A stretch of DNA of 64,000 nt from Mytilisepta virgata. Lineage: Eukaryota; Mollusca; Bivalvia; Mytilida; Mytilidae. Shown here one piece after another: positions 46,736 to 58,398 of this stretch (position 1 is its first letter; each line of letters begins with the position of its first letter). The DNA is taken from NCBI GenBank assembly GCA_028015205.1, contig CM051517.1, forward strand, positions 54,435,455 through 54,499,454. The letters are read 5' to 3'. The translations under genes and the position numbers were made by a program. Below the pieces are notes generated by a model. The model saw only the letters and a list, made by a program, of their open reading frames with translations, had not been told where the DNA came from and searched no databases.

Positions 46736-47058
46736 TAATGATAATCTTATTACTATTAAAATGTTAAATGAAATTTGCATTTATGACTCCTAAATCAGCC
46801 AAGTTTCTTATGTGGGTCAATTTAAAAATTAGGTAAAATTAGGAGTTTAAACAATATATTTTCCAAAGTGTATTTGCTAAGTATTAAAGAACTAAACATA
46901 AGACTAACCAAAAATACATACAATTAAAACCATTATCAGGACTAATCAAGATTAAAGAACCTTTGTGAGCACGCTCACATACCCCACGTCTTCATATTGT
47001 CACTGGAGAAACAAAATCTCACTTCACAAGTAAAATGAACACAATCAAATGCTTACCT

Positions 47059-47301
47059 TCACATATTTATCCTAATTTGAATGGCAGCATTTTGGGAATA
47101 TGGAACAGGGATTACTCTAGCATCGTATACTTTGTCTTTTAGTATATACATATGGTCAATAGAGGAGCCAGAAATATGAGTAGGTGAATGCACAATTTGA
47201 CAGAAATCTTTTGTAGCCAATGCTTTTATTAATAAGTTATTTGATTCCTTCAAAACATTGATATCAAAGTCACCTACAATCACAGTCAATACTATTTCCA
47301 A
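47059..47301 (-). pseudogene. LINE-like endonuclease (EEP fold) fragment
   Basis: Reads VIVGDFDINVLKESNNLLIK, then FCQIVHSPTHISGSSIDHMY. GDFDIN, the SPTHISGS block and IDHMY match the GDFN, serine/threonine and S-x-I-D-H-x-Y region of endonuclease/exonuclease/phosphatase domains in LINEs and some Helentrons. Only about 80 codons remain, with no reverse transcriptase beside it. Confidence 0.65.
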
Positions 47302-47329
47302 CTGGAAAAATCATGATCTGCTGAACAAC

Positions 47330-48309
47330 ACACACTTCAAAGTCTCGATCTCCTGATTTTGTTTCAAAGGAGCTGCGATGACAAACTGCTGTTCAGTATA
47401 TTTTGGGGAATTTAAATTCCAAGCGAGAGGAGTCAACAGTAATAGTATAGTGAGGCAAATAAGTTCAAAGGGGCGTAACTCCTGGAAAAAAAATTGAATC
47501 GTAATTTCCTGTCGATATGCACATCTACGTAGTATGTCCTTATTATCTGAAAAGGTTTCATGAAATTCTGTTGTGTGGTTTGAGAGGAGTTGCGATGACA
47601 AACTGTTGCAGTAGTACATTAAAGTAAATAAGTTCAAAGGGACGTAACTCCTAGAAAAAAAATTGAATCGCAATTTCCTGTCGATATGCACAACTACATA
47701 GTATGTCCTTATTATCTAAAAAGGTTTCGTGAAATTCTGTTGTGTGGTTTGAGAGGAGTTGCCATGACAAACTGTTGCAGTAGTACATTAAAGTAAATAA
47801 GTTCAAATGGGCGTAACTCCTAAAAAAAAAAAAAAATTGAATCGCAATTTCCTGTCGATATGCACATCTACGTAGTATGTCCTTATTATCTGAAAAGGTT
47901 TCATGAAATTCTGTTGTGTGGTTTGAGAGGAGTTGCGATAACAAACGGTTGCAGTAGTACATTAAAGTAAATAAGTTCAAAGGGGCGTAACTCCTAGAAA
48001 AAAATTGAATCGCAATTTCCTGTCGATATGCACATCTACGTAGTATGTCCTTATTATCTAAAAAGGTTTCGTGAAATTCTGTTGTGTGGTTAGAGAGGAG
48101 TTGCGATGACAAACTGTTGCAGTAGTACATTAAAGTAAATAAGTTCAAAGGGACGTAACTCCTAGAAAAAAAATTGAATCGCAATTTCCTGTCGATATGC
48201 ACTACATAGTATGTCCTTATTACCTAAAAAGGTTTCGTGAAATTCTGTAGTGTGGTTTGAGAGGAGTTGCGATGACAAGAAAATGGACTGATAGACTGAT
48301 GGACAGACG

Positions 48310-48357
<48 letters not shown>

Positions 48358-48362
48358 GTATA
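47330..48362. repeat. About 180-bp tandem element, five units, GGAC tail
   Basis: Units share GGAGTTGCGATGACAAACTG, AAGTAAATAAGTTCAAAGGG and TTCCTGTCGATATGCAC, and are very similar to each other. After the last unit come GGACAGACGGACGGACGGGT and a CGCAACTCGTTGCGTGGGGG end. Minus-strand open frames across it only reflect the unit period. Confidence 0.8.
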
Positions 48363-48379
48363 AATATACAAACCAGCTG

Positions 48380-51300
48380 TACTATCATCATACCAAGGAT
48401 GTGGACACTAGTAAAACCATATTGAGGCATAACCAAGGATATGGACACCAGTAAAACCATAATGAGGGTTAACCAAGGATACACACACCAGTAAAATTAT
48501 AATGAAGGATAACCAAGGATACACACACCAGTAAAACCATAATGAGGGATAACCAAGTATACACAAACCAGTAAAACCATAATGAAGGATAACCAAGGAT
48601 ACACACACCAGTAAAACCATAATGAGGGATAACCAAGGATACGCACACCAGTAAAACCATAATGAAGGATAACCAAGGATACACACACTAGTAAAACCAT
48701 AATGAGGGATAACCAAGGATACACACACCATTAAAACCATAATGAGGGATAACCAAGGATACACACACCAGTAAAACCATAATGAGGGATAACCAAGGAT
48801 ACACACACCAGTAAAACCATAACGAGGGATAACCAAGGATACACACACAAGTAAAACCATAATGAGGGATAACCAATGATACGCACACCAGTAAAACCAT
48901 AATGAGGGATAACCAAGGATACACACACCAGTAAAACCATAATGAGGGATAACCAAGGATACTCACACCAGTAAAACCATAAAGAGGGATAACCAAGGAT
49001 ACACACACCAGTAAAACCATAATAAGGGATAACCAAGGATACACACACCAGTAAAACCATAATGAGGGATAACCAAGGATACGCACACCAGTAAAACCAT
49101 AATGAGGGATAACCAAGGATACGCACACCAGTAAAACCATAATGAGGGATAATCAAGGATACACAAACCAGTAAAACCATAATGAAGGATAACCAAGGAT
49201 ACGCACACCAGTAAAACCATAATGAGGGATAAGAAGTATACACACACCAGTATAACCATAATGAGTGATAACCAAGGAAACATACACCAGTAAAACCATA
49301 ATGAGGGATAACAAGGATACGCACACCAGTAAAACCATAATGAGGGATAACGAAGGATACACACACCAGTAAAACTATAATGAGGGATAACCAAGGATAC
49401 ACAAAGCAGTAAAACCATAATGAGGAATAACCAAAGATACACACACCAGTAAAACCATAATGAGGGATAACCAAGGATACACACACCAGTAAAACCATAA
49501 TGAGGGATAACCAAGGATTTACACACCAGTAAAACCATAATGAGGGATAACCAAGGATGTGCACACCAGTAAACCCATAATGAAGGATAACCAAGGATAC
49601 ACACACCAGTAAAACCATAATGAGGGATAACCAAGGATATGCACACCAGTAAAACCATAACGAGGGATAACAAGGATACACACACCAGTAAAACTATAAT
49701 GAGGGATAACCAAGCATACACAAACCAGTAAAACCATAATGAGGGATAACCAACTATACACACACCAGTAAAACCATAATGAGGGATAACCAAGGATACA
49801 CACACCAGTAAAACCATAATGAGGGATAACCAAGGATTTGCACACCAGTAAAACCATAATGACGGATAACCAAGGATGTGCACACCAGTAAACCCATAAT
49901 GAAGGATAACCAAGGATACACACACCAGTAAAACCATAATGAGGGATAACAAGGATACACAAACCAGTAAAACTATAATGAGGGATAATCAAGGATACTC
50001 AAACCAGTAAAATCATAATGAGGGATAACCAAGGATACACACACAGTAAAACCATAATGAGGGATAACCAAGGATACGCACACCAGTAAAACCATAATGA
50101 GACATAACCAAGGATACGCACACCAGTAAAACCATAATGAGGGATAACCAAGGATACACACACCAGTAAAACCATAATGAGGGATAACCAAGGATACGCA
50201 CACCAGTAAAACCATAATGAGGGATAACCAAGGATACACAAACCAGTAAAACCATGATGAGAGATAACAAGGATACATACACCAGTAAAACCATAATGAG
50301 GGATAACCAAGGATACGTACACCAGTAAAACCATAATGAGGCATAACCAAGGATACGCACACCAGTAAACCCATAATGAAGGATAACCAAGGATACACAC
50401 ACCAGTAAAACCATAATGAGGGATAACCAAGGATATGCACACCAGTAAAACCATAACGAGGGATAACAAGGATACACACACCAGTAAAACTATAATGAGG
50501 GATAACCAAGCATACACAAACCAGTAAAACCATAATGAGGGATAACCAACTATACACACACCAGTAAAACCATAATGAGGGATAACCAAGGATACACACA
50601 CCAGTAAAACCATAATGAGGGATAACCAAGGATTTGCACACCAGTAAAACCATAATGACGGATAACCAAGGATGTGCACACCAGTAAACCCATAATGAAG
50701 GATAACCAAGGATACACACACCAGTAAAACCATAATGAGGGATAACAAGGATACACAAACCAGTAAAACTATAATGAGGGATAATCAAGGATACTCAAAC
50801 CAGTAAAATCATAATGAGGGATAACCAAGGATACACACACAGTAAAACCATAATGAGGGATAACCAAGGATACGCACACCAGTAAAACCATAATGAGACA
50901 TAACCAAGGATACGCACACCAGTAAAACCATAATGAGGGATAACCAAGGATACACACACCAGTAAAACCATAATGAGGGATAACCAAGGATACACACACC
51001 AGTAAAACCATAATGAGGGATAACCAAGGATACTCACACCAGTAAAACCATAAAGAGGGATAACCAAGGATACACACACCAGTAAAACCATAATAAGGGA
51101 TAACCAAGGATACACACACCAGTAAAACCATAATGAGGGATAACCAAGGATACGCACACCAGTAAAACCATAATGAGGGATAACCAAGGATACGCACACC
51201 AGTAAAACCATAATGAGGGATAATCAAGGATACACAAACCAGTAAAACCATAATGAAGGATAACCAAGGATACGCACACCAGTAAAACCATAATGAGGGA

Positions 51301-52940
51301 TAAGAAGTATACACACACCAGTATAACCATAATGAGTGATAACCAAGGAAACATACACCAGTAAAACCATAATGAGGGATAACAAGGATACGCACACCAG
51401 TAAAACCATAATGAGGGATAACGAAGGATACACACACCAGTAAAACTATAATGAGGGATAACCAAGGATACACAAAGCAGTAAAACCATAATGAGGAATA
51501 ACCAAAGATACACACACCAGTAAAACCATAATGAGGGATAACCAAGGATACACACACCAGTAAAACCATAATGAGGGATAACCAAGGATTTACACACCAG
51601 TAAAACCATAATGAGGGATAACCAAGGATGTGCACACCAGTAAACCCATAATGAAGGATAACCAAGGATACACACACCAGTAAAACCATAATGAGGGATA
51701 ACCAAGGATATGCACACCAGTAAAACCATAACGAGGGATAACAAGGATACACACACCAGTAAAACTATAATGAGGGATAACCAAGCATACACAAACCAGT
51801 AAAACCATAATGAGGGATAACCAACTATACACACACCAGTAAAACCATAATGAGGGATAACCAAGGATACACACACCAGTAAAACCATAATGAGGGATAA
51901 CCAAGGATTTGCACACCAGTAAAACCATAATGACGGATAACCAAGGATGTGCACACCAGTAAACCCATAATGAAGGATAACCAAGGATACACACACCAGT
52001 AAAACCATAATGAGGGATAACAAGGATACACAAACCAGTAAAACTATAATGAGGGATAATCAAGGATACTCAAACCAGTAAAATCATAATGAGGGATAAC
52101 CAAGGATACACACACAGTAAAACCATAATGAGGGATAACCAAGGATACGCACACCAGTAAAACCATAATGAGACATAACCAAGGATACGCACACCAGTAA
52201 AACCATAATGAGGGATAACCAAGGATACACACACCAGTAAAACCATAATGAGGGATAACCAAGGATACGCACACCAGTAAAACCATAATGAGGGATAACC
52301 AAGGATACACAAACCAGTAAAACCATGATGAGAGATAACAAGGATACATACACCAGTAAAACCATAATGAGGGATAACCAAGGATACGTACACCAGTAAA
52401 ACCATAATGAGGCATAACCAAGGATACGCACACCAGTAAAACCATAATGAGGCATAACCAAGGATACGCACACCAGTAAAACCATAATGAGGCATAACCA
52501 AGGATACATACACCAGTAAAACCATAATGAGAGATAACCAAGGATACACAAACCAGTAAAACCATAATGAGGGATAACCAAGAATATGCACACCAGTAAA
52601 ACCATAATGAGGCATAACCAAGGATACGTACACCAGTAAAACCATAATGAGGGATAACCAAATATACATAAACCAGCAAAACTATCACAATAAGAATACA
52701 CAAACCAGTAAAACCATCAGGGCTAATCAAAGATACACAAACCTATCAGGAGTAACCATGGATACACATACCTCATGGCTAACCAAGGATACACAAACCA
52801 GTAAAACCATCATGAGGACTAACCAAGGATATACACACCAGTAAAACCATCATCAGGGCTAGCCAAGAATACACAAACCAGTGTAACCGTCATCAGGGAT
52901 AACCAAGGATACTTACAAAAGTAAAACCATTATCAGGGTT
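48380..52940. repeat. 40-bp minisatellite, about 110 units, with higher-order duplications
   Basis: Each 40-bp unit contains ACCAGTAAAACCATAATGAG and GGATAACCAAGGATACACAC. Edge units (52680-52940, also traces near 46920 and 53440-53540) are more diverged (CATCAGGGCTAACC). A block from about 48963 to 50345 recurs almost exactly at 51034-52416 (offset 2071), and 49519-49992 recurs at 50315-50788 (offset 796). Minus-strand frames are all open because the unit lacks stops in any frame and 40 is not a multiple of three. No start context, splice site or composition suggests a gene. Confidence 0.95.
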
Positions 52941-53773
52941 AACCAAGAAAACTCTAAAGTTGGAAATTTTTGCGATAGTTTTATTTTCACTATTTTTGTT
53001 ATAAGTGATTAAGTGTTAAAACGGCAAGTTAGGTCATATAATAGACTATATGAAGAATTAGATTGCACCAGAAATATGTTTTAATGTACATGTGTTAGCA
53101 GACAAAAGGTACAGAGTCGTGACATTAGAATGTAATTTATTATATAAGTGAAAATCAAATATATATTAGGTAAAAATTTATTATGAACAAGCAGATTAAA
53201 AGACTGAAACAACACAATAGTGTATTGTCAACAAATTAATATCTGTTCCAGTAATTACAACTATCAGGAGTAATAACTGAAGGACAATCCACCAATTCTA
53301 AACAGTAATTCAGTAATACGTAATAAATTAAATAGTCTATCACTGTAAGTTGACTAGGAATTGCTAATGTAACAATGTAAAGTTAAATTCATTTGGAATA
53401 TTGAGAGAGAAAAATCACAGCACAAAACTTTCATTTTTTACACTATACAAACCAGTAGTAAAATTATCATCAGGGCTATGCAAGAACTTGAAAACCAAAC
53501 CAATGTTAGAGCTATCCAAGGATACACATAATCTTTGGCGATTTCGTCCGTTATAACATCATCCAAAACTCTCTGGAAAGCGTCTAGGGTATGGCTCTGC
53601 CCAGAGAACTATTTTTATTAGAAGTTGAAGACTGTGAGAACATGGGGCCAAAAGTCCAAAACTTCCATATCTATTTTCGTACAGATGTGAAAGTTTGACT
53701 GTAAGCTTTGGTAAGTTGTAGAAAATTGTTGACACAGTGACAGCCGCGAAACTCCCAAGTTTGTTTCATATGA
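52941..53773. other. Flank between minisatellite and palindrome
   Basis: AT-rich, with two short degenerate minisatellite-like pieces (about 53440-53540). 53560-53773 is less AT-rich and lies directly before the palindrome. No coding frame recognised. Confidence 0.4.
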
Positions 53774-53810
53774 GTGGCCATTCGTGTCATTGGCGGCCTA
53801 TTTTGTCGCG

Positions 53811-54010
53811 TATATCAGATATGCGCGTATATTCTTCAGTTTAGCGCGCTATTTGTATAAATTAGCGCGCCTTTTTTTTATCAAATAGCGCGCCATTTTT
53901 ATTAATTGCGCGCTATTTTTTTCATTTGTATATACTTAAGTATAATTTTTATTTGCGCGCTATTATTAAGAAATGGCGCGCAATATTTTCTTATTAGCGT
54001 GTATATTGCA
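53811..54010 (+). promoter_or_regulatory. GCGCGC-cluster, putative promoter (left arm)
   Basis: About eight GCGCGC or CGCGC cores in AT-rich spacers, often as TAGCGCGC(C/T)ATTT, ending about 75 bp before the exon A ATG. CpG-rich cores at spacings of roughly 20-30 bp in an otherwise AT-rich window suggest a regulatory array; function is inferred only. Confidence 0.45.
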
Positions 54011-54083
54011 TTCACTTCTGAGCCAATCAAATAGCTCGTTTTAACGTTGATGATTGATGTTCGGAAGTCATTACAATTAAGCA

Positions 54084-54205
54084 ATGGCAGACAGTGGCGA
54101 AAGAGAACGGTTTTTAATTAGAATAAAAGAGACAGTGGATTATTGTTGCAGATTAAGTGAGTCTGATTCAATAGACAATGACCTTATAAACAATACAGAC
54201 AGAAG
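54084..54205 (+). CDS. Palindrome gene exon A, left arm
   Basis: MADSGERERFLIRIKETVDY then CCRLSESDSIDNDLINNTDR. Donor AG|GTAAAG, phase 2. The right-arm copy differs at about three residues, with the frame intact. Confidence 0.65.
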
Positions 54206-57200
54206 GTAAAGTATAAAATTTATTATTCGTAGCCATTTATTTTATGAATGTCCCTGTTTTTTGTTTGTTTTTAAGTTATCATGCACAGAAATATGATGTT
54301 GCTTCAAATGATCCTATTTTATTTATAATTTTAAGAAGTGTTTAACTGATTGCTTAACCCGAATAATCCAGTCGTTATAGTACGATCACTACGATCACTC
54401 CATTGGACAATGACCGTAAGGGGCCGCTGTAATTATTCGAGTTACTGATTGCTAACAATTTTTTACACCATAAGTGAGTGGGAGGGGGAAGGGGGAGCAA
54501 CTCCCGAAAATTCAAAAATATTTTTCACACGGGGGGGGGGGGGGGGGTGTGGCTAGGAGGCTTTCTAATCCCGAGTTACCGTTGAGATGAAGTGTTGTTT
54601 CCCGAAAATTAAAACATGAATAAATTAAATTATAATAATAATAAGATAATAATATTAAATTCAAATATTTTTACACATTGAGGAGGGGTAGGAGGGGTTC
54701 CAATCCCCAGTTACCGTTGAAATGAAGTGTTGTTTCTCGAATCCCGAAAATTAAAATATGAATAATCACTTGACCTACATTTATTTTTTGTTCAACATTA
54801 CCAAGAATCAAATCAAGGTAAGTATTTCCTGCATTGTTTACGGTCCCGTCTTGTTTCTATATTAAGTCAAGTAAAGTTTGTAAAACCGGTAAAGATGGAT
54901 GGTATAAATCTTGAAATCTGATTAGTTACCATTAAATATTAAAACTTCATATGAAGTGGCGTAGAGAAGAGAGGGTCTTATTGATGTGTCTGATATTCTA
55001 CGATTTCTTTAGATGTTTATTCTTATACATCCTTTAACCTTAATTGATAAATCAGATTAATAAGGTATCCGGACCATAATAGATAATAATCGAAAATTGT
55101 ATCTCTTTTTGACCGTGAATGGCTGAACCAAACAGTTTAAAGCTGGAATTTTGTATATATATTTTTCTCAAGTTGAAACACACTTTGTTGCTTATATGCA
55201 GAGTCTATAAAAATTAGTTAGTTATATTAGAATTTCCGGTAGAGAAGAGAGGGTCTTATTGAGGTGTCTGATATTCTACGATTTCTTTAGATGTTTATTC
55301 TTATACATCCTTTAACCTTAATTGATAAATCAGATTAATTTTCAATCGAAGTGGCGGTTCCTGGGGAAAACTTCAAGAACGTTCCTAACTATAATTTGTA
55401 AATTAAATCGGGAAACTGAAGCTAAACGCCAAGTGATCCAAATTTAAATTCGAACTGATGAAGGTATATTATATTTGGGATTTGAATAATTTTCGATACC
55501 ATAATAAAGTAAAAAAATCAATATGTCTATTTAATTATGATATTTTTGTTGTTGCAGACTTGATGTGTTACATAGAGACGTGGAAAGAAGTGTTGATGAT
55601 TTATTAACGTCTGATGAAGCTACTGATTTTAAGGAAACCATCGACAAATTGAAGAATGAAATAAAATGCAAATTACACGTTTCACGTAAGTCAAAACATA
55701 TTCTAATGCAATATTTATGAAACAAACTTTTTGATTGGCCAAAACTGACTGTCAAATACTCTATCTACATGCTGTGGCCAGAGTAGGGTTCCCGCTTTCC
55801 CGCCATTTGGTAGCCATTTTGAAACTACAAAAATCGGGCATGCTGTATCTCAACAATAAAACAATATTATACATGGTCTTACCGTGTAAACATCTTTAAA
55901 TGGTATTTGATTACGATTTGAAGCGAACAGCGAACCAAATAACGTCCGATAGTTGTGAACATACACTTCGAGCACACCACTGACGTCACGTTGTTACGAC
56001 GACATTCAACACAAAAGTCGTTGACGTCATTTCGCGGAATTTTTATTTTTTGCTGTTTTAGACAAAATTACGGCATAAGATTCCTTGATTGCATTAGAAT
56101 CGCAATAACAGTACATTACTTGAAGAGCCGAGGGCGTCAATCGGCGATTTGACGGTCAAAATGGAGTTTACTGGCGACGCGTAGCGGAGCCGGTAAACGG
56201 ATATTTTTGACCGTCAAATCAAGACGTCAAATCGCCGATTAACGCCCTCGGCTCTTCAAATAATGTACTGTTATTGCGATTCTAATGCAATCAAGGAATC
56301 TTATGCCGTAATTTTGTCTAAAACAGCAAAAAATAAAAATTCCGCGAAATGACGTCGACGACTTTTGTGTTGAATGTCGTCGTAACAACGTGACGTCAGT
56401 GGTGCGCTCGAAGTGTATGTTCACAACTATCGGACGTTATTTGGTTCGCTGTTCGCTGTTCGCTTCAAATCGTAATCAAATACCATTTAAAGATGTTTAC
56501 ACGGTAAGACCATGTATAATATTGTTTTATTGTTGAGATACAGCATGCCCGATTTTTGTAGTTTCAAAATGGCTACCAAATGGCGGGAAAGCGGGAACCC
56601 TACTCTGGCCACAGCATGTAGATAGAGTATTTGACAGTCAGTTTTGGCCAATCAAAAAGTTTGTTTCATAAATATTGCATTAGAATATGTTTTGATTTAC
56701 GTGAAACGTGTAATTTGCATTTTATTTCATTCTTCAATTTGTCGATGGTTTCCTTAAAATCAGTAACTTCATCAGAGGTTAATAAATCATCAACACTTCT
56801 TTCCACGTCTCTATGTAACACATCAAGTCTGCAACAACAACAAAAATATCATAATTAAATAGATATATTGATTTTTTTACTTTATTATGGTATCGAAAAT
56901 TATTCAAATCCCAAATATAATATACCTTCATCAGTTCGATTTAAATTTGGATCACTTGGCGTTTAGCTTCAGTTTCCCAATTTAATTTACAAATTATAGT
57001 TAGGACCGTTCTTGAAGTTTTTCCCCAGGAACCGCCACTTCGATTGAAAATTAATCTGATTTATCAATTAAGGTTAAAGGATGTATAAGAATAAACATCT
57101 AAAGAAATCGTAGAATATCAGACACATCAATAAGACCCTCTCTTCTCTACGCCACTTCATATGAAATTTTAATATTTAATGGTAACTAATCAGATTTCAA

Positions 57201-58398
57201 GATTTATACCATCCATCTTTACCGGTTTTACAAACTTTACTTGACTTAATATAAAAACAAGACGGGACCGTAAACAATGCAGGAAATACTTACCTTGATT
57301 TGATTCTTGGTAATTTTGAACAAAAAATAAATGTAGGTCAAGTGATTATTCCTATTTTAATTTTCGGGATTCGAGAAACAACACTTCATTTCAACGGTAA
57401 CTGGGGATTGTACCCCCTCCTACCCCTCTCCAATGTGTAAAAATATTTGAATTAAATATTATTATCTTATTATTATTATAATTTAATTTATTCATGTTTT
57501 AATTTTCGGGAAACAACACTTCATCTCAACGGTAATTTGGGATTAGAAAGCCTCCTAGCCACCCCCCCCCCCCCCCCCCCCCCCCGTGTGAAAAATATTT
57601 TTGAATTTTCAGGAGTTGCTCCCCCTTCCCCCTCCCACTCACTTATGGTGTAAAAAATTGTTAGCCATCAGTTAAACACTTCTTAAAATTATAAATAAAA
57701 TAGGATCATTTGAAGCAACATCATATTTCTGTGCATGATAACTTAAAAACAAACAAAAAAACAGGGACATTCATAAAATAAATGACTACGAATAATAAAT
57801 TTTATACTTTACCTTCTGTCTATATTGTTTATAAGGTCATTGTCTATTGAATCAGACTCACTTAATCTGCAACAATAATCCACTGTCTCTTTTATTCTAA
57901 TTAAAAACCGTTCACTGTCGCCACTGTCTGCCATTGCTTAATTGTAATGACTTCCGAACATCAATCATCAACGTTAAAACGAGCTATTTGATTGGCTCAG
58001 AAGTGAATGCAATATACACGCTAATAAGAAAATATTGCGCGCCATTTCTTAATAATAGCGCGCAAATAAAAATTATACTTAAGTATATACAAATGAAAAA
58101 AAAATAGCGCGCAATTAATAAAAATGGCGCGATATTTGATAAAAAAGGCGCGCTAATGTATACAAATAACGCGCTAAACTGAAGAATATACGCGCATATC
58201 TGATATACGCGCCAAAATAGGCCGCCAATGACACGAATGGCCACCCATAGTTTCAGTTCCATATTTCTAAGGTCCTCGAAGACGAGATTAGTAAATATCT
58301 ATACGACTGTTTCTTTTGTAGCTGGTTCTGCTATTGCACCTTCAAAACGTCAGTGCCTGCTAGACGACAATAATGGCCGTGCATGGCCTGGCACTTAG
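54084..58398 (+). CDS. Candidate three-exon gene spanning the palindrome, 108 residues, unknown function
   Basis: Exons 54084-54205, 55558-55685 and 58322-58398 join in phase to 327 nt ending TAG. The product starts MADSGERERFLIRIKETVDY, continues LDVLHRDVERSVDDLLTSDE and KETIDKLKNEIKCKLHVS, and would end GSAIAPSKRQCLLDDNNGRA then WPGT. It is small, acidic, probably helical in the middle, with a basic KRQ patch near the end and no signal peptide or membrane segment. I do not recognise the family. The first two exons are well supported (ATG, AG|GTAAAG, GTTGCAG|A, C|GTAAGT). The third lies outside the palindrome and rests on a TTTCTTTTGTAG acceptor, matching phase and a prompt stop. The intervening intron contains the whole inverted second copy. 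Confidence 0.5.
54355..54443. mobile_element. 89-bp MITE present only in the left arm
   Basis: Ends TAACCCGAATAAT and ATTATTCGAGTT are inverted, and ACTGATTGCT repeats on both sides (54345-54354 and 54444-54453). The right arm has a single ACTGATGGCT at the equivalent place, an empty site. The 10-bp duplication would suit a Mutator-like source. Confidence 0.75.
55064..55338. mobile_element. Truncated TTAA-type MITE plus 100-bp flank duplication, left arm only
   Basis: GGTATCCGGACCATAATAGA begins a copy of the 11221-11495 element that stops near AATTTCCG at 55238. The 100 bp before it (54961-55060) are repeated directly after it (55239-55338). The right arm lacks both. Confidence 0.8.
55558..55685 (+). 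CDS. Palindrome gene exon B, left arm
   Basis: Acceptor TGTTGCAG|A, donor C|GTAAGT. It encodes LDVLHRDVERSVDDLLTSDE, then TDFKETIDKLKNEIKCKLHV. The joined frame with exon A is open throughout. Confidence 0.65.
56701..56828 (-). CDS. Palindrome gene exon B, right-arm copy
   Basis: Inverted copy of 55558-55685, same length, open frame, with an Ala-to-Val change (SDEVTDF) and a weaker donor GTAAAT in place of GTAAGT. Confidence 0.6.
57813..57934 (-). CDS. Palindrome gene exon A, right-arm copy
   Basis: Inverted copy of 54084-54205, opening MADSGDSERFLIRIKETVDY, same donor AG|GTAAAG, no frame break. Convergent with the left-arm copy. No third exon is available on this strand before the palindrome centre. 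Confidence 0.6.
58020..58215 (-). promoter_or_regulatory. GCGCGC-cluster, putative promoter (right arm)
   Basis: Mirror image of 53811-54010 with the same GCGCGC cores largely retained. Confidence 0.4.
58322..58398 (+). CDS. Candidate terminal exon outside the palindrome
   Basis: After TTTCTTTTGTAG, reads GSAIAPSKRQCLLDDNNGRA then WPGT and TAG. It needs a one-base overhang from the previous exon, exactly what exon B leaves. Could instead belong to an unrelated or decayed gene. Confidence 0.45.

Larger units (their letters stand above)
53774..58244. repeat. 4.47-kb palindrome (inverted duplication)
   Basis: Left arm 53774-56173 and right arm 56193-58244 are inverted copies with sparse differences, around a loop of about 20 bp. 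Each arm holds, from outside inward, a GCGCGC-rich segment, exon A, a G or C homopolymer, exon B and a sequence ending GAGCCGAGGGCGTCAATCGG near the centre. The left arm is longer because of an 89-bp MITE (54355-54443) and a 278-bp insertion-duplication ending at 55338. Both arm copies of the exons keep open frames and splice sites. Confidence 0.92.

Noticed and set aside
48408..52730. Many long minus-strand ORFs (up to 329 codons) repeating YPSLWFYWC and HYGFTGV
   Set aside because: They are translations of a 40-bp stop-free unit in all three frames. The same unit order appears in each frame, with no start context, splice sites or domain.
48380..52940. Regular 40-bp direct repeats, CRISPR-like spacing
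   Set aside because: Units are contiguous with no unique spacers and the context is eukaryotic, so this is a minisatellite.
55955..56424. Mirror-image ORFs (65 and 61 codons) near the palindrome centre
   Set aside because: They are the two arms of the same inverted sequence, with no splice link to exons A/B in phase and no recognised domain.
57984..58262. 92-codon minus-strand hydrophobic ORF in the right palindrome arm
   Set aside because: It is the GCGCGC-rich putative promoter translated; the left-arm mirror does not keep the same frame open and no family matches.
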